A stretch of DNA of 37,167 bases, taken from positions 1 to 37,167 of the forward strand of contig NZ_JAELXT010000038.1 in the NCBI RefSeq assembly GCF_016427565.1. The letters run 5' to 3'. Source of the stretch: Microvirga splendida. GTDB lineage: Bacteria; Pseudomonadota; Alphaproteobacteria; Rhizobiales; Beijerinckiaceae. The position numbers and the translations under genes were made by a program. The notes below the pieces were generated by a model. The model did not search any database, was not told where the DNA came from, and saw only the letters and a list, made by a program, of their open reading frames with translations. Positions 6,785 to 14,933 of this stretch are shown here, one piece after another; positions within the stretch are counted from its first letter, which is position 1, and each line of letters begins with the position of its first letter.

Positions 6785-8122
6785 TCAGCCGTAGAGGTAG
6801 CGCGGCAGCCATAGGCCGAGGTCCGGGAAGGTGTAGAACATGATCATGGCGATGATGACGAGGAACAGGAACGGCATCACGCCGGCGAAGATCTCGTTGA
6901 TGCTCACATGCGGCGGCGCGATGCCCTTGAGATAGAACGGCGCCATGGCCACCGGCGGCGACAGGAACGAGGTCTGGATGTTCAGCGCGATCAGGATGCC
7001 GAAGAAGATCGGGTCGATGCCGAAATTGTCGAGGAGCGGCAGGAAGATCGGCACGAAGATCACCACGATCTCCGTCCATTCCAGCGGCCAACCCAGCACG
7101 AAGATGATCACCTGGGTGAGGATCAGGAACCAGAATGGAGAGAGGTTGAGGCTCGTGACGAAATTTTCCACCGGCTGATGTCCGCCGAGGAAGGCGAAGA
7201 TCGACGAGAAGATGAACGAGCCCACGAAGAGCCAGCAGACCATGGCCGAGGTGCGGGCGGTGAGAATGACCGATTCCTTCAGCTTGTCGAACGACAGCGA
7301 CCGGTAGGCGGCCGCCAGCAGCAGGCTACCCAAGGCACCGACGGCCGCCGCTTCGGTCGGGGTCGCGATGCCGAAGAAGATGGCGCCGAGCACAGACAGG
7401 ATGAGAAGCGCCAGGGGGAAGAACGACGTGGCCAGGGCCCAGACGATCTTCGTCAGCGGAACCTTGCGCTCCTCCGGCGGCAGCTTGGGCGCCAGTTCCG
7501 GATTGAGGGCGCAGCGCACGATGACGTAGAACGTGTAGAGCGCGGCCAGCAGGAGGCCCGGGAAGAGGGCGCCCGCATACAGCTTCGGCACGGAGACGCC
7601 GGCGGTCGCGCCGTACAGGATGAGCAGCACGCTCGGGGGAAGCAGAATGCCCAGACACCCGCCGGCGCAGACGACGCCTGCGGACAGCTTCACGTCATAG
7701 CCTGCCTTCAGCATGGCCGGGAAGGCGAGGAGGCCCATGAGGGTCACCACCGCGCCCACGATGCCTGTCGCTGTCGCGAAGAGCGCGCAGGTGACCAGCG
7801 TTGCGATGGCGAGCGAGCCGGGAAGGCCGCCGATGGCGATCTGGATCGAGTAGAACAATCGGTCGAGGATGTTCGCCCGCTCGATGATGTAGCCCATGAA
7901 GACGAAGAGCGGGATGGCGACGAGCGTGTCGTTCGTCATCACCGAATAGGCCCGTTGCACCACGAGCGCGAACACGATGTCGCCCATGGCGAAGTAGCCG
8001 AAGCCGAAACCGAGGGCCATCAGCGTGAACGCGATGGGAAACCCCAACATGATGAAAACCACGAACAGGCCGAGCATCACCACGCCCAGTTCGGGATTCC
8101 CCAGCCCCCAAGATGCCAGCAT
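6785..8122 (-). CDS. dctM: TRAP transporter large permease (DctM family)
   Basis: The 445-residue inner-membrane subunit that moves the substrate using the sodium gradient, working with dctQ and dctP. It is hydrophobic throughout with about 12 predicted helices. The family features seen are the N-terminal FVVFIMLGFPIAFTLMALG, GCLGILLPPSVLLILYGATAG and the mirrored C-terminal half with FLSPPVAMAPFYLKGIAP. The ATG shares one base with the stop of dctQ (TGATG), so translation is coupled. The gene is last of the three. The C-terminal end is complete, and the 60 bases after it lead into the small-gene cluster with no clear terminator. Confidence 0.95.
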   Translation of the reverse strand: MLASWGLGNPELGVVMLGLFVVFIMLGFPIAFTLMALGFGFGYFAMGDIVFALVVQRAYSVMTNDTLVAIPLFVFMGYIIERANILDRLFYSIQIAIGGLPGSLAIATLVTCALFATATGIVGAVVTLMGLLAFPAMLKAGYDVKLSAGVVCAGGCLGILLPPSVLLILYGATAGVSVPKLYAGALFPGLLLAALYTFYVIVRCALNPELAPKLPPEERKVPLTKIVWALATSFFPLALLILSVLGAIFFGIATPTEAAAVGALGSLLLAAAYRSLSFDKLKESVILTARTSAMVCWLFVGSFIFSSIFAFLGGHQPVENFVTSLNLSPFWFLILTQVIIFVLGWPLEWTEIVVIFVPIFLPLLDNFGIDPIFFGILIALNIQTSFLSPPVAMAPFYLKGIAPPHVSINEIFAGVMPFLFLVIIAMIMFYTFPDLGLWLPRYLYG

Positions 8123-8706
8123 CAGATGGTCCCCTTCGTCAGGCCTTGTTGCTCGGCCTCTTCGAGAATGCGCTTTTCGGTTTCTTCCACGTCATGCAGC
8201 CGCTGCGGCCACTCGCCGGTGCGCAGGCAATGAATGCAGCGAATGACCTCGGCGATGCCCTGGAACGTCATCAGGAGGCCCGCGAGAGGGATCAACGCCT
8301 TGAAGGGATAGATCGGCGGCCCGTTGGGCGAATTCATGGAATGCTCGTTCATCATCCATGACATCTGGGAAAACGGAATGCCGGCGTAGATGAGGGCGAG
8401 AATGCCGGGAAAGAAGAACAGGAAATAGAGCACGAGGTCCAAGCTCGCCTGCCGGCGCGGCCGCCAGTTGCGGTAGAGAAAGTCGCCTCTCACATGGCTG
8501 TTGCGCGCCAGGGTATAAGGCCCTGCGATCATGAAGAGCAGGCCATAGAGCATGTAGCTCGCGTCGAAAGCCCATTCGGTCGGGGCCCGCAGCACGTAGC
8601 GCGAGAACACCTCGTAGCAGACCGCGAGTGTGAGGGCGAGGATCGCCCAGGCGACGGTCTTGCCGATGAAGGTGTTGATGCGGTCGATAAGATAGACGAA
8701 GCGCAT
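8122..8706 (-). CDS. dctQ: TRAP transporter small permease (DctQ family)
   Basis: 194 residues with four predicted membrane helices. It begins MRFVYLIDRINTFIGK and includes the family-typical EVFSRYVLRAPTEWAFDASYMLYG and ARNSHVRGDFLY. It pairs with DctM in the membrane. The ATG at 8706 is chosen because the conserved helix 1 starts immediately after it. Longer in-frame extensions up to 8913 cross two hairpins and a repeat and are not protein-like. The binding site (AAAGGG at about 9 bases) is only fair, consistent with lower expression than the binding protein. It overlaps dctM by one base. The 210-base gap to dctP holds folded elements. Confidence 0.9.
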   Translation of the reverse strand: MRFVYLIDRINTFIGKTVAWAILALTLAVCYEVFSRYVLRAPTEWAFDASYMLYGLLFMIAGPYTLARNSHVRGDFLYRNWRPRRQASLDLVLYFLFFFPGILALIYAGIPFSQMSWMMNEHSMNSPNGPPIYPFKALIPLAGLLMTFQGIAEVIRCIHCLRTGEWPQRLHDVEETEKRILEEAEQQGLTKGTI

Positions 8707-8741
8707 GGGCGAGGCCCTTTTTGGAAGCCTGCGGGACATCA

Positions 8742-8777
8742 GCGCATCGTGCGGTCCCCTGGGTCCGCACGATGCGC
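8742..8777. repeat. Intergenic hairpin between dctP and dctQ
   Basis: GCGCATCGTGCGG (8742-8754) and CCGCACGATGCGC (8765-8777) form a perfect 13-bp stem with a 10-base loop. There is no U tract on the minus strand, so it is more likely an RNA stabiliser or a mobile palindrome than a terminator. Confidence 0.7.
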
Positions 8778-8790
8778 AGCTTAAGGGATT

Positions 8791-8841
8791 GAGCATCGGG
8801 TGGATCCCAAGAGTGCAAGTCCACTTTTGGGTCCGATACTC
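8791..8841. repeat. Imperfect palindrome of rhizobial intergenic type
   Basis: GAGCATCGG (8791-8799) is mirrored by CCGATACTC (8833-8841), CCCAA (8806-8810) by TTGGG (8827-8831) and AGTG (8812-8815) by CACT (8822-8825). The form resembles dispersed palindromes I associate with Hyphomicrobiales genomes. There is only one copy in this window, so its repeat nature is inference. Confidence 0.5.
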
Positions 8842-8842
8842 T

Positions 8843-8873
8843 ACGAGGGCGGCATCATGCGTGCCGCCCTCGT
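8843..8873. repeat. Hairpin just after dctP
   Basis: ACGAGGGCGGC (8843-8853) pairs with GCCGCCCTCGT (8863-8873) over a 9-base loop. It begins 43 bases past the dctP stop in the direction of transcription. It lacks a U tract, so partial termination or protection of the dctP message is the likely role. Confidence 0.65.
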
Positions 8874-8916
8874 CGTTCGAAACGTCTCGGATGAAACAGG
8901 GCCCGAGGGCCATTCC

Positions 8917-10053
8917 TCAGGTGGTCTTGAAGAAGTGGTCGTAGGCCATGTCGCGCGAGGGCTCGTTCAGGCGCTCGTAGGCATAGGTGCGCTTGACCCA
9001 ATCCTTCTGGCTGTCGATCACCTTCTTGAAGAACGCATCCTTCGAGAACTCGTCGATGACCTTGTTCCAGGCATCGAGCTGCACCTGCAGCACCGAGTCC
9101 GGCGTCTTCTTCACCTGCACGCCGCGTCCGCGAATGGCCTCGAGGTCCTTGGAATAGCGGTCGAGCGCCTTCCAGGACATATCGGCCGACTCGGACTCCG
9201 ACGCATACTTGATGATGGCCTTCAGCTCAGCCGGAAGCGCATCGTACTTCGCCTTGTTGAACAGGATCTCGAAGGTTTCGCCGGACTGATGATAGCTCTG
9301 CATCATCAGGTTCTTCGACACGTCGGGGAAGCCGAGGATGAGATCGGAGGACGGGTTGTTGAACTCGGCGCCGTCGATGACGCCGCGCTCCAGCGCCGGC
9401 ACGATCTCGCCGCCGGCCAGGATGGTGACGGCTGCCCCGAGCTGGCGGTTGAGGTCGGCGGCCAAGCCCACCGTGCGGTACTTCAGGCCCTTGAAGGCGT
9501 CAGCCGAGGTCACCTCGTTCTTGAACCAGCCCAGCGGCTGAGCCGGCATCGGACCCGACAGGAAGCCGACGAGATTGAGCTTCAGGATCTGGTTCTGCAG
9601 CTCGTTGTAGAGATCGTAGCCGCCGCCGTAGTTCATCCAGCCGAGGAACGAGTTGGCGTCCCAGCCGAAGGACGGGCCGGTGCCGAACAGCGCATAGGCC
9701 TTGTTCTTGCCGTACCAATAGGCCGCCACGCCATGGCCGCCGTCGAGAATGCCGGCATGCACCGCATCCTGCAGCTGGAAGGCCGGGACGACGGCCCCGG
9801 AGGCAAGGACGTCCAGCTTCAGGCGCCCGCCCGACATGTCGTTCACGCGCTTGGCGAAGTCGTTGCAAAACTCGTGGAAGATGTCGCGGTTCGGCCAGGT
9901 GGACTGAAACTTCCAGTTGGTGGTCTGGGCTCTGGAGACTTGAGGTGCTGCGACCGTTGCTGCCGCTCCCAGGCCGGCAACCTGCAGGAACCGACGACGA
10001 GACTGCTTGGATGCACTCGGAGTCTGAGACGCTGGTGTTTTGTCTTTTTTCAC
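8917..10053 (-). CDS. dctP: TRAP transporter substrate-binding protein (DctP family), Tat-exported
   Basis: 378-residue periplasmic receptor that delivers substrate to DctQM. The N-terminus has a twin-arginine signal, SRRRFLQVAGLGAAATVA, cut probably after VSRAQ. The mature part begins TTNWKFQSTWPNRD and contains KYRTVGLAADLNRQLG and GVIDGAEFNNPSSD, typical of the TRAP receptor fold. These stretches recall the TakP-like 2-oxo-acid or mannitol/chloroaromatic branch, but the substrate cannot be named from sequence. The start is the GTG at 10053, with GGGAGGAA five bases before it. A TTG five codons upstream lies in the binding site itself and is rejected. It heads dctP-dctQ-dctM. Confidence 0.92.
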   Translation of the reverse strand: MKKDKTPASQTPSASKQSRRRFLQVAGLGAAATVAAPQVSRAQTTNWKFQSTWPNRDIFHEFCNDFAKRVNDMSGGRLKLDVLASGAVVPAFQLQDAVHAGILDGGHGVAAYWYGKNKAYALFGTGPSFGWDANSFLGWMNYGGGYDLYNELQNQILKLNLVGFLSGPMPAQPLGWFKNEVTSADAFKGLKYRTVGLAADLNRQLGAAVTILAGGEIVPALERGVIDGAEFNNPSSDLILGFPDVSKNLMMQSYHQSGETFEILFNKAKYDALPAELKAIIKYASESESADMSWKALDRYSKDLEAIRGRGVQVKKTPDSVLQVQLDAWNKVIDEFSKDAFFKKVIDSQKDWVKRTYAYERLNEPSRDMAYDHFFKTT

Positions 10054-10307
10054 TGCTTCCTCCCTCAACCATTACATTGTGAGGATCGCGTTTTCTTATG
10101 CTGGAACGCGTTATTCCGCAGAGGATGGGGGGTCATTTCCCCCATGACTTCAAGGGGTGCGGAAGGGAGTGCGATATAGACCTCTGGCGTAGACGCGTTT
10201 TACTTCGCCGGTCCATGTTCTGCATCGGTCATCGTGTGCTGAGACCTTGAGAGCGCAGCCGCTCCATCGACGGAATGGTCCGGCGATGGGCAAACAACCC
10301 GCATGCA

Positions 10308-10335
10308 AGCCGGCGGCCTCCAGGCCAGCCCGGCT
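10308..10335 (-). other. Hairpin downstream of metZ
   Basis: AGCCGG and CCGGCT with inner GGCC/GGCC pairs around TGGA form a GC-rich stem 23 bases after the metZ stop. There is no U run, so it could be a weak or factor-dependent end signal. The rest of the 10069-10357 gap shows no gene. Confidence 0.4.
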
Positions 10336-10357
10336 CCGTATCACGCGCTTGTGATGT

Positions 10358-11548
10358 TCAGGCGCGGTCAAGGGCGCGGGAGAGATCCTCGAGCAGGTCG
10401 TCCCTGTGCTCCAGTCCGACCGACAGACGCACGAGTCCGTCCGTGATCCCCATCTCGGCGCGCTGTTCGGGCGTGAAGCGCTGGTGGGTGGTGGTCGCCG
10501 GGTGAGTGACGAGGCTCTTCGCGTCGCCCAGATTGTTGGAGATCCTGATCAGCCTGAGAGCGTTCAGGAAGCGGAAAGCGCCTTCCTTGCCGCCCTTCAC
10601 GTCGAGGGCGATCATGGTCGAGGGGCCGCTCATCTGCCGGGCGATCAGTTCCGCCTGAGGATGGTCCGGCCGTCCCGGATAGATCAGGCGCCGCAGCTTG
10701 GGATGACCATGAAGCGCATCGGCGAGATAGCCGGCATTGGCCGTCTGCTTCTCGACGCGCAGCGGCAGCGTCTCGAGGCCTTTCAGAAGAACCCAGGCAT
10801 TGAAGGGCGAGATCGACGGTCCCGTCATGCGCAGGAAGTGCTGCACCTTGTTCTCGATGAACTCGGTGGAGGCGAGGATTACCCCGCCCAGACATCGCCC
10901 CTGGCCGTCGATATGCTTGGTGGCGGAATAGACGACGCAGTCGGCGCCCAGTGCGAGGGGCTTCTGGAAAAGCGGGGTCGCGAAGACATTGTCGACCGTG
11001 AGCGTCGCACCGGCCTCATGCGCGATGGCCGCAACCGCCGCGATGTCGACGATCTCGAGGCTCGGGTTGGTCGGCGTCTCCAGCAGGAAGGCCTTGGTTT
11101 CCGGCCGCACGGCTTTGCGCCACTGGTTCAGGTCCGTGCCGTCGACCAGGGTGCAGCCCACACCGAAGCGGGGCAGAAAATCCTCCACAACCCAGCGGCA
11201 GGAGCCGAACAGCGCACGGGCCGCCACCACATGGTCGCCGGCCTGGACTTGGCCCACCATGGCGGCGGTCACGGCGGCCATGCCGCTCGCCGTCGCGCGG
11301 GCCGCTTCCGCTCCCTCCAACGCGGCGACGCGCTGCTCGAAGGCATCGATTGTGGGGTTCGAGAAGCGGCTGTAGCTGTAGCCCGGCTCCTCGTTCAGGA
11401 AACGCCGCTCGGCACTCTCGGCGCTCTCGTAGATGAAGCCCTGCGTGAGGAACAGCGCCTCGGACGTCTCCCCGAAGGGCGTGCGCTGGTTGCCCTCGTG
11501 CACGAGGCGGGTTTCAAGGCGGTGGGGCGGCTCTTTGGGCGGGGTCAT
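10358..11548 (-). CDS. metZ: O-succinylhomoserine sulfhydrylase
   Basis: A PLP enzyme that makes homocysteine from O-succinylhomoserine and sulfide, the direct sulfhydrylation route to methionine. The 396-residue length fits. The cofactor lysine is Lys211 in YSATKHIDGQGRCLGG. Other family stretches are GYSYSRFSNPT, ATASGMAAV, ETPTNPSLEIVDI, VDNVFATP and RISNNLGDAKSLVTHPATTTH. MetZ is preferred over cystathionine gamma-synthase from the GQGRCLGG segment and the closing SVGLEHRDDLLEDL, though the family is hard to split by eye. The start at 11548 follows AGGA at 7 bases. A 28-bp near-perfect palindrome (11560-11587) lies directly before this site. rfbD is 73 bases upstream on the same strand. 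Confidence 0.93.
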   Translation of the reverse strand: MTPPKEPPHRLETRLVHEGNQRTPFGETSEALFLTQGFIYESAESAERRFLNEEPGYSYSRFSNPTIDAFEQRVAALEGAEAARATASGMAAVTAAMVGQVQAGDHVVAARALFGSCRWVVEDFLPRFGVGCTLVDGTDLNQWRKAVRPETKAFLLETPTNPSLEIVDIAAVAAIAHEAGATLTVDNVFATPLFQKPLALGADCVVYSATKHIDGQGRCLGGVILASTEFIENKVQHFLRMTGPSISPFNAWVLLKGLETLPLRVEKQTANAGYLADALHGHPKLRRLIYPGRPDHPQAELIARQMSGPSTMIALDVKGGKEGAFRFLNALRLIRISNNLGDAKSLVTHPATTTHQRFTPEQRAEMGITDGLVRLSVGLEHRDDLLEDLSRALDRA

Positions 11549-11559
11549 CCATCGATCCT

Positions 11560-11587
11560 ACGACTGTTCTTTATAAAGAACAATCGT
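11560..11587. promoter_or_regulatory. Palindromic operator before metZ
   Basis: The core GTTCTTTATAAAGAAC is a perfect 16-bp palindrome. The symmetry continues outward as ACGA(C/A)T on each side, so 13 of 14 base pairs match over 28 bases. It lies 12 bases before the metZ start codon and may overlap the transcription start. No U tract follows on either strand, so it fits a dimeric repressor site better than a terminator. The regulator is not known. Confidence 0.65.
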
Positions 11588-11621
11588 CTTCTTTTGGCGG
11601 AAAATTTCTGCCTTCGCCCGC

Positions 11622-12539
11622 TCAGCCCACATTGCCCCGGAGAAATTCCTTGCGGGTCTCCTCGATGAGGCGCTTCACACACGGCTCGAGCGACGAGCGC
11701 CAGGGCGGCAGCACCACGCCGTGCTTCTCTTTAAGCTTGGTGCAGTCGAGGCGGGAATTGGCCGGCCTTCTGGCCGGGGTAGGGTAGTCCGAGGTCGCAA
11801 TCGGCCGGACCTTCGCCGAAGGCCCTTCGAGATGAGCCGACAGGGCGAAAATCTCCGTAGCGAATTCCGCCCAGCTGGCGAAGCCCGTGCCGGCCATGTG
11901 GAATAGCCCGCGCAGGTTCTTGTCCTCGGGCCGCTCCAGCAGGTTGCGGCCGACCGCGATGATGCCGTCGGCGATGTCCAGGGCGCTGGTGGGCGAGCCG
12001 TGCTGGTCGGCCACGACGCCGACCTCGTCGCGGTCGCCGGCCAAGCGCAGCATCGTCTTGACGAAGTTCTTGCCGAAAGGGCTGTAGATCCAGGCCGTGC
12101 GCAGGATGGCGTAGTTCTCGGCCTCGGCCGCCACCGCCTCTTCCCCTAACAGCTTCGAGGCGCCGTAGACGCCGAGCGGAGCGACCGGGTCGTCCTCCCG
12201 ATAAGGATGGTCGGCGGTGCCGTCGAACACGTAGTCGGTGGAGATGTGGATCAGGGGCACGTTCATGGCGGCCGCAGTGCCGGCCACCACGCCGGCGCCG
12301 ATCCCGTTGATGGCCTCGGCCAGCTCAGGAGCGGACTCGGCCTGATCGACCGCCGTATAGGCCGCCGCATTTACGATGACGTCGCCTCCGGTCTCGACCA
12401 GGGCATCCTCGATGCCCGACGGATCGGCAAGGTCGAGCTTGGGGCGGCCCACGAGCACGGCCTGCGCGCCGTGAGCCCGCGCCCGCTCCGCCAGAGAGCG
12501 CGCGACCTGTCCTTCCTTGCCGATGACGATGATACGCAT
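11622..12539 (-). CDS. rfbD: dTDP-4-dehydrorhamnose reductase
   Basis: Reduces dTDP-4-dehydro-rhamnose to dTDP-L-rhamnose with NAD(P)H, the last step of the sugar nucleotide pathway for O antigen or exopolysaccharide. 305 residues. The nucleotide-binding start is MRIIVIGKEGQVA, followed by NAAAYTAVDQAE, ISTDYVFDG (Thr101) and the catalytic pair in YGASK (Tyr125, Lys129), then RTAWIYSPFGKNF. The start at 12539 follows GGAGAAGG and begins right at the Rossmann strand; a longer frame to 12602 would add unrelated residues overlapping the end of ggt. rfbA, rfbB and rfbC are not in the window. Confidence 0.94.
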   Translation of the reverse strand: MRIIVIGKEGQVARSLAERARAHGAQAVLVGRPKLDLADPSGIEDALVETGGDVIVNAAAYTAVDQAESAPELAEAINGIGAGVVAGTAAAMNVPLIHISTDYVFDGTADHPYREDDPVAPLGVYGASKLLGEEAVAAEAENYAILRTAWIYSPFGKNFVKTMLRLAGDRDEVGVVADQHGSPTSALDIADGIIAVGRNLLERPEDKNLRGLFHMAGTGFASWAEFATEIFALSAHLEGPSAKVRPIATSDYPTPARRPANSRLDCTKLKEKHGVVLPPWRSSLEPCVKRLIEETRKEFLRGNVG

Positions 12540-12598
12540 GGAACCCGAACCTTCTCCAATGTGGAAGCAGCTGTCTGACAGGAACTGCCAGGCACCTG

Positions 12599-14353
12599 TC
12601 AATTGCCGATGGCAACCCCTTCGCGACGGCTGTCGGCCCCGCCGACGAGCCCTGCCGGGGTGACAACGACGGCATGGATGCCGGAGTTCTGGTCGATCAG
12701 CTTGACCTCGTGCCCCTTGGCCTCAAGGGCAGGCTTCCAGGCTTCGGCCTCGGTGCCGGCCTCAAGCTCGGTCGGTCCGTTGCGGCTGCCCATATTGGGC
12801 AGATCGGCGGCGACCTGCGGATCAAGCTTCCAGTCCAGGAGACCGACGAGCGTCTTGGCCACGTAGTTGGGGATCAGGCTTCCGCCCGGCGAGCCCACCA
12901 CCGCATAGAGCTTGCCGCTGCCATCGAGCACCATGGTCGGCGCCATGGACGAGCGCGGACGCTTGCCGGCCTCAACGCGGTTGGCGATGGGCTTGCCGTC
13001 CTCCGTTGTGGCGAAGGAGAAGTCCGTCAGCTCGTTGTTGAGCAGAAAGCCGCTCTTCGTCATGACCCGCGCCCCGAACCCGTCCTCGATGGTGGTGGTC
13101 ATGGACACGGCGTTGCCGTCGCGGTCGACGATGGAGATATGGCTCGTGCCGTATTCGATTCCGTCCGACGGCCCCCAGAGGAAGGTCTTCTGGAACGGCG
13201 GGTCGCCGGGCTTGGCCTTGCCCATGGACTTGTTCGGGTCGACGAGGGCGGCGCGGCTCTTGATGTAGCCGGGGTCGGTCAGGCCCTTGACGGGAACGTT
13301 CACGAAAGCCGGGTCGGCCAGGAAGAGGGCGCGGTCGGCATAGGCCAGGCGGCCCGCCTCAGCCATCCAGTGCGCCGCCTCCGGCCCGGGCTTCATCGCC
13401 GCCATGTCCTGGGTTTCCAGGACGCCCATGATCTGCTGCACGGCGACCTGGCCGGAGCTCGGCGGGCCCATGCCGCAGATCCTGTAGACGCGGTAGTTGC
13501 CGCACAGTGCCTCGCGCTCCTGCACCTTGTAGCCCTTCAGGTCCTCGAGGGTCATGTCGCCGGGATTGGTCGGATGTCCCGTCACGGTCGCCACGATGTC
13601 CTGGGCGATCTCGCCGCTGTAGAAGGCGTCAGCCCCCTTCTCGGCGACTGTGCGCAGCGTCCTGGCGAAGTTCGGATTCTTCAGGATGGTTCCGACCGCC
13701 TTGGGCGTGCCGTCGGGCTCGTAGAAATAGGCCCGGGCCACCGGATCGTTCTGGAGGTATTTCTCCTGGGTCAGCAGGCCGTTAAGGCGCGGCGAGATGG
13801 CAAAGCCCTCCTCGGCCAGGCGCGCCGCCGGCTCGATCACCTGCTGCCAGGACAGCTTGCCCCAGTTCTTGTGCGCCGTCTCGAGCAGGCGCAGCGTTCC
13901 CGGCACACCCACGGAGCGGCCGCCCACCACGGCCTCGTAGAACTTCATCGGCTTGCCGTCCGGGCCAAGAAAGCGTTCGGGCTTGGCGGCGGCAGGCGCC
14001 GTCTCGCGGCCGTCGAGTGTCGTCATGGTCGTGCCGTCCCAGAAGACCAGGAAGGCGCCGCCGCCGATGCCGGAGCTCTGCGGCTCGACGAGGTTGAGAA
14101 CAAGCTGAACGGCGATGGCCGCATCGACGGCGCTGCCGCCGGCTGCAAGGATCTCCCGGCCGGCCTGCGCCGCCAGGGGATTGGCCGCGGCGACCATGTC
14201 CTTCGTCGCGGTGCCGGCCGACTTGAGCGTGCGGCCGGTCGGTGCCTCGGGCGAGGGGGCAACGGCTTGAGCGAATGCCAGCGGAGCGAAAGGCAGGCTG
14301 GCCAGGAGGCCGAGACCCACGAGGCCTCGGCGAAGGGTGCTCTGAACGATCAT
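12599..14353 (-). CDS. ggt: Gamma-glutamyltransferase precursor
   Basis: A 584-residue periplasmic N-terminal-nucleophile hydrolase that cleaves glutathione and related gamma-glutamyl compounds. The signal peptide is residues 1-29 (LVGLGLLASLPFAPLAFAQ). Arg116 in DGRETAPAAA fits the substrate-binding arginine. The self-cleavage nucleophile is Thr403 in YGTSHISIVDRDGNAVSM, which separates the large and small subunits. Later come NNELTDFSF, GKRPRSSMAPTMV and GSPGGSLIPNYV. All key parts are present, so it should be active. The stop lies 60 bases before rfbD on the same strand, with no clear terminator between them. Confidence 0.96.
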   Translation of the reverse strand: MIVQSTLRRGLVGLGLLASLPFAPLAFAQAVAPSPEAPTGRTLKSAGTATKDMVAAANPLAAQAGREILAAGGSAVDAAIAVQLVLNLVEPQSSGIGGGAFLVFWDGTTMTTLDGRETAPAAAKPERFLGPDGKPMKFYEAVVGGRSVGVPGTLRLLETAHKNWGKLSWQQVIEPAARLAEEGFAISPRLNGLLTQEKYLQNDPVARAYFYEPDGTPKAVGTILKNPNFARTLRTVAEKGADAFYSGEIAQDIVATVTGHPTNPGDMTLEDLKGYKVQEREALCGNYRVYRICGMGPPSSGQVAVQQIMGVLETQDMAAMKPGPEAAHWMAEAGRLAYADRALFLADPAFVNVPVKGLTDPGYIKSRAALVDPNKSMGKAKPGDPPFQKTFLWGPSDGIEYGTSHISIVDRDGNAVSMTTTIEDGFGARVMTKSGFLLNNELTDFSFATTEDGKPIANRVEAGKRPRSSMAPTMVLDGSGKLYAVVGSPGGSLIPNYVAKTLVGLLDWKLDPQVAADLPNMGSRNGPTELEAGTEAEAWKPALEAKGHEVKLIDQNSGIHAVVVTPAGLVGGADSRREGVAIGN

Positions 14354-14543
14354 CGGCGCGCTCCCTGCTTGTTCCGGTTCAATTCACCGGCGTGGCAGAG
14401 CCTAACAAAGGATCATCCCTTTGCGCCACTTCCATTCCGCGCAGAAAAAGAAGAAATTCTGCTGATGCTGCGCTGCAATATCACACTCCTGTCATTGTTT
14501 TCCGGCAGGGTACGATTCGTCGCGAGAGGAAAAGGAGCAGGAC

Positions 14544-14774
14544 ATGTACTCATATAATCTGTTCCGGAGCACGAAACCGGACGGCCTTGTCTGTGCCGTT
14601 CCGGAAGAGCGTACGGTTCCTCCTTTTGTCACCGAGCCGAACTGGCAGTTCGGCGGCCGGGTGCAGGGACAGGAGGCTCCCCTCGGCTTCGACCGGAAAG
14701 CCGCCATGGAAGGTGTGCGCTTCAACGGCTTCTATCTTTTTGCGAGCTTTCAGAAGGACCGCCCGAGCCAATAG
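14544..14774 (+). CDS. 76-residue protein of unknown function
   Basis: Starts MYSYNLFRSTKPDGLVCAV and ends near GFYLFASFQKDRPSQ. The ATG at 14544 is preceded by AAAAGGAGCAGG, an excellent binding site. The composition (Trp, Tyr, Phe, few Ala) is unlike shadow frames in this GC-rich DNA, which supports it as a real soluble protein. No catalytic motif is seen. It is transcribed away from ggt from a 190-base divergent gap, and a 22-base-distant hairpin (14796-14823) may close its transcript. I do not recognise the family. Confidence 0.75.
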   Translation: MYSYNLFRSTKPDGLVCAVPEERTVPPFVTEPNWQFGGRVQGQEAPLGFDRKAAMEGVRFNGFYLFASFQKDRPSQ

Positions 14775-14795
14775 GGCCTTGAACGCAGCGGCGAG

Positions 14796-14823
14796 CATGT
14801 CTGGCCCCAGAGCCGGACATGCC
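14796..14823 (+). terminator. Hairpin after the 76-residue gene
   Basis: GCATGTCTGGC (14796-14806) pairs with GCCGGACATGC (14813-14823), one G-U pair, over a CCCAGA loop. It is 22 bases after the stop at 14774. No U tract follows, so it may act only weakly or stabilise the message. Confidence 0.5.
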
Positions 14824-14933
14824 GACCGACTAAAGAACTTCGATACAATTCGGATCCACTCTTGATCTCGAGCGGCGCCTGCTCTCTATCTTGCTGACCT
14901 TCGCGCCTGCCGCCCCGCATCATCGATCCGATC

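Noticed and set aside
11549..11621. Possible SAM riboswitch before metZ
   Set aside because: The 73-base gap is dominated by a simple palindrome and has no pseudoknot elements of the SAM-II type.
12674..14557. Plus-strand frame of 627 codons antisense to ggt
   Set aside because: Complement of a clear gene, with no binding site and no recognisable domain; a third-position GC artefact.
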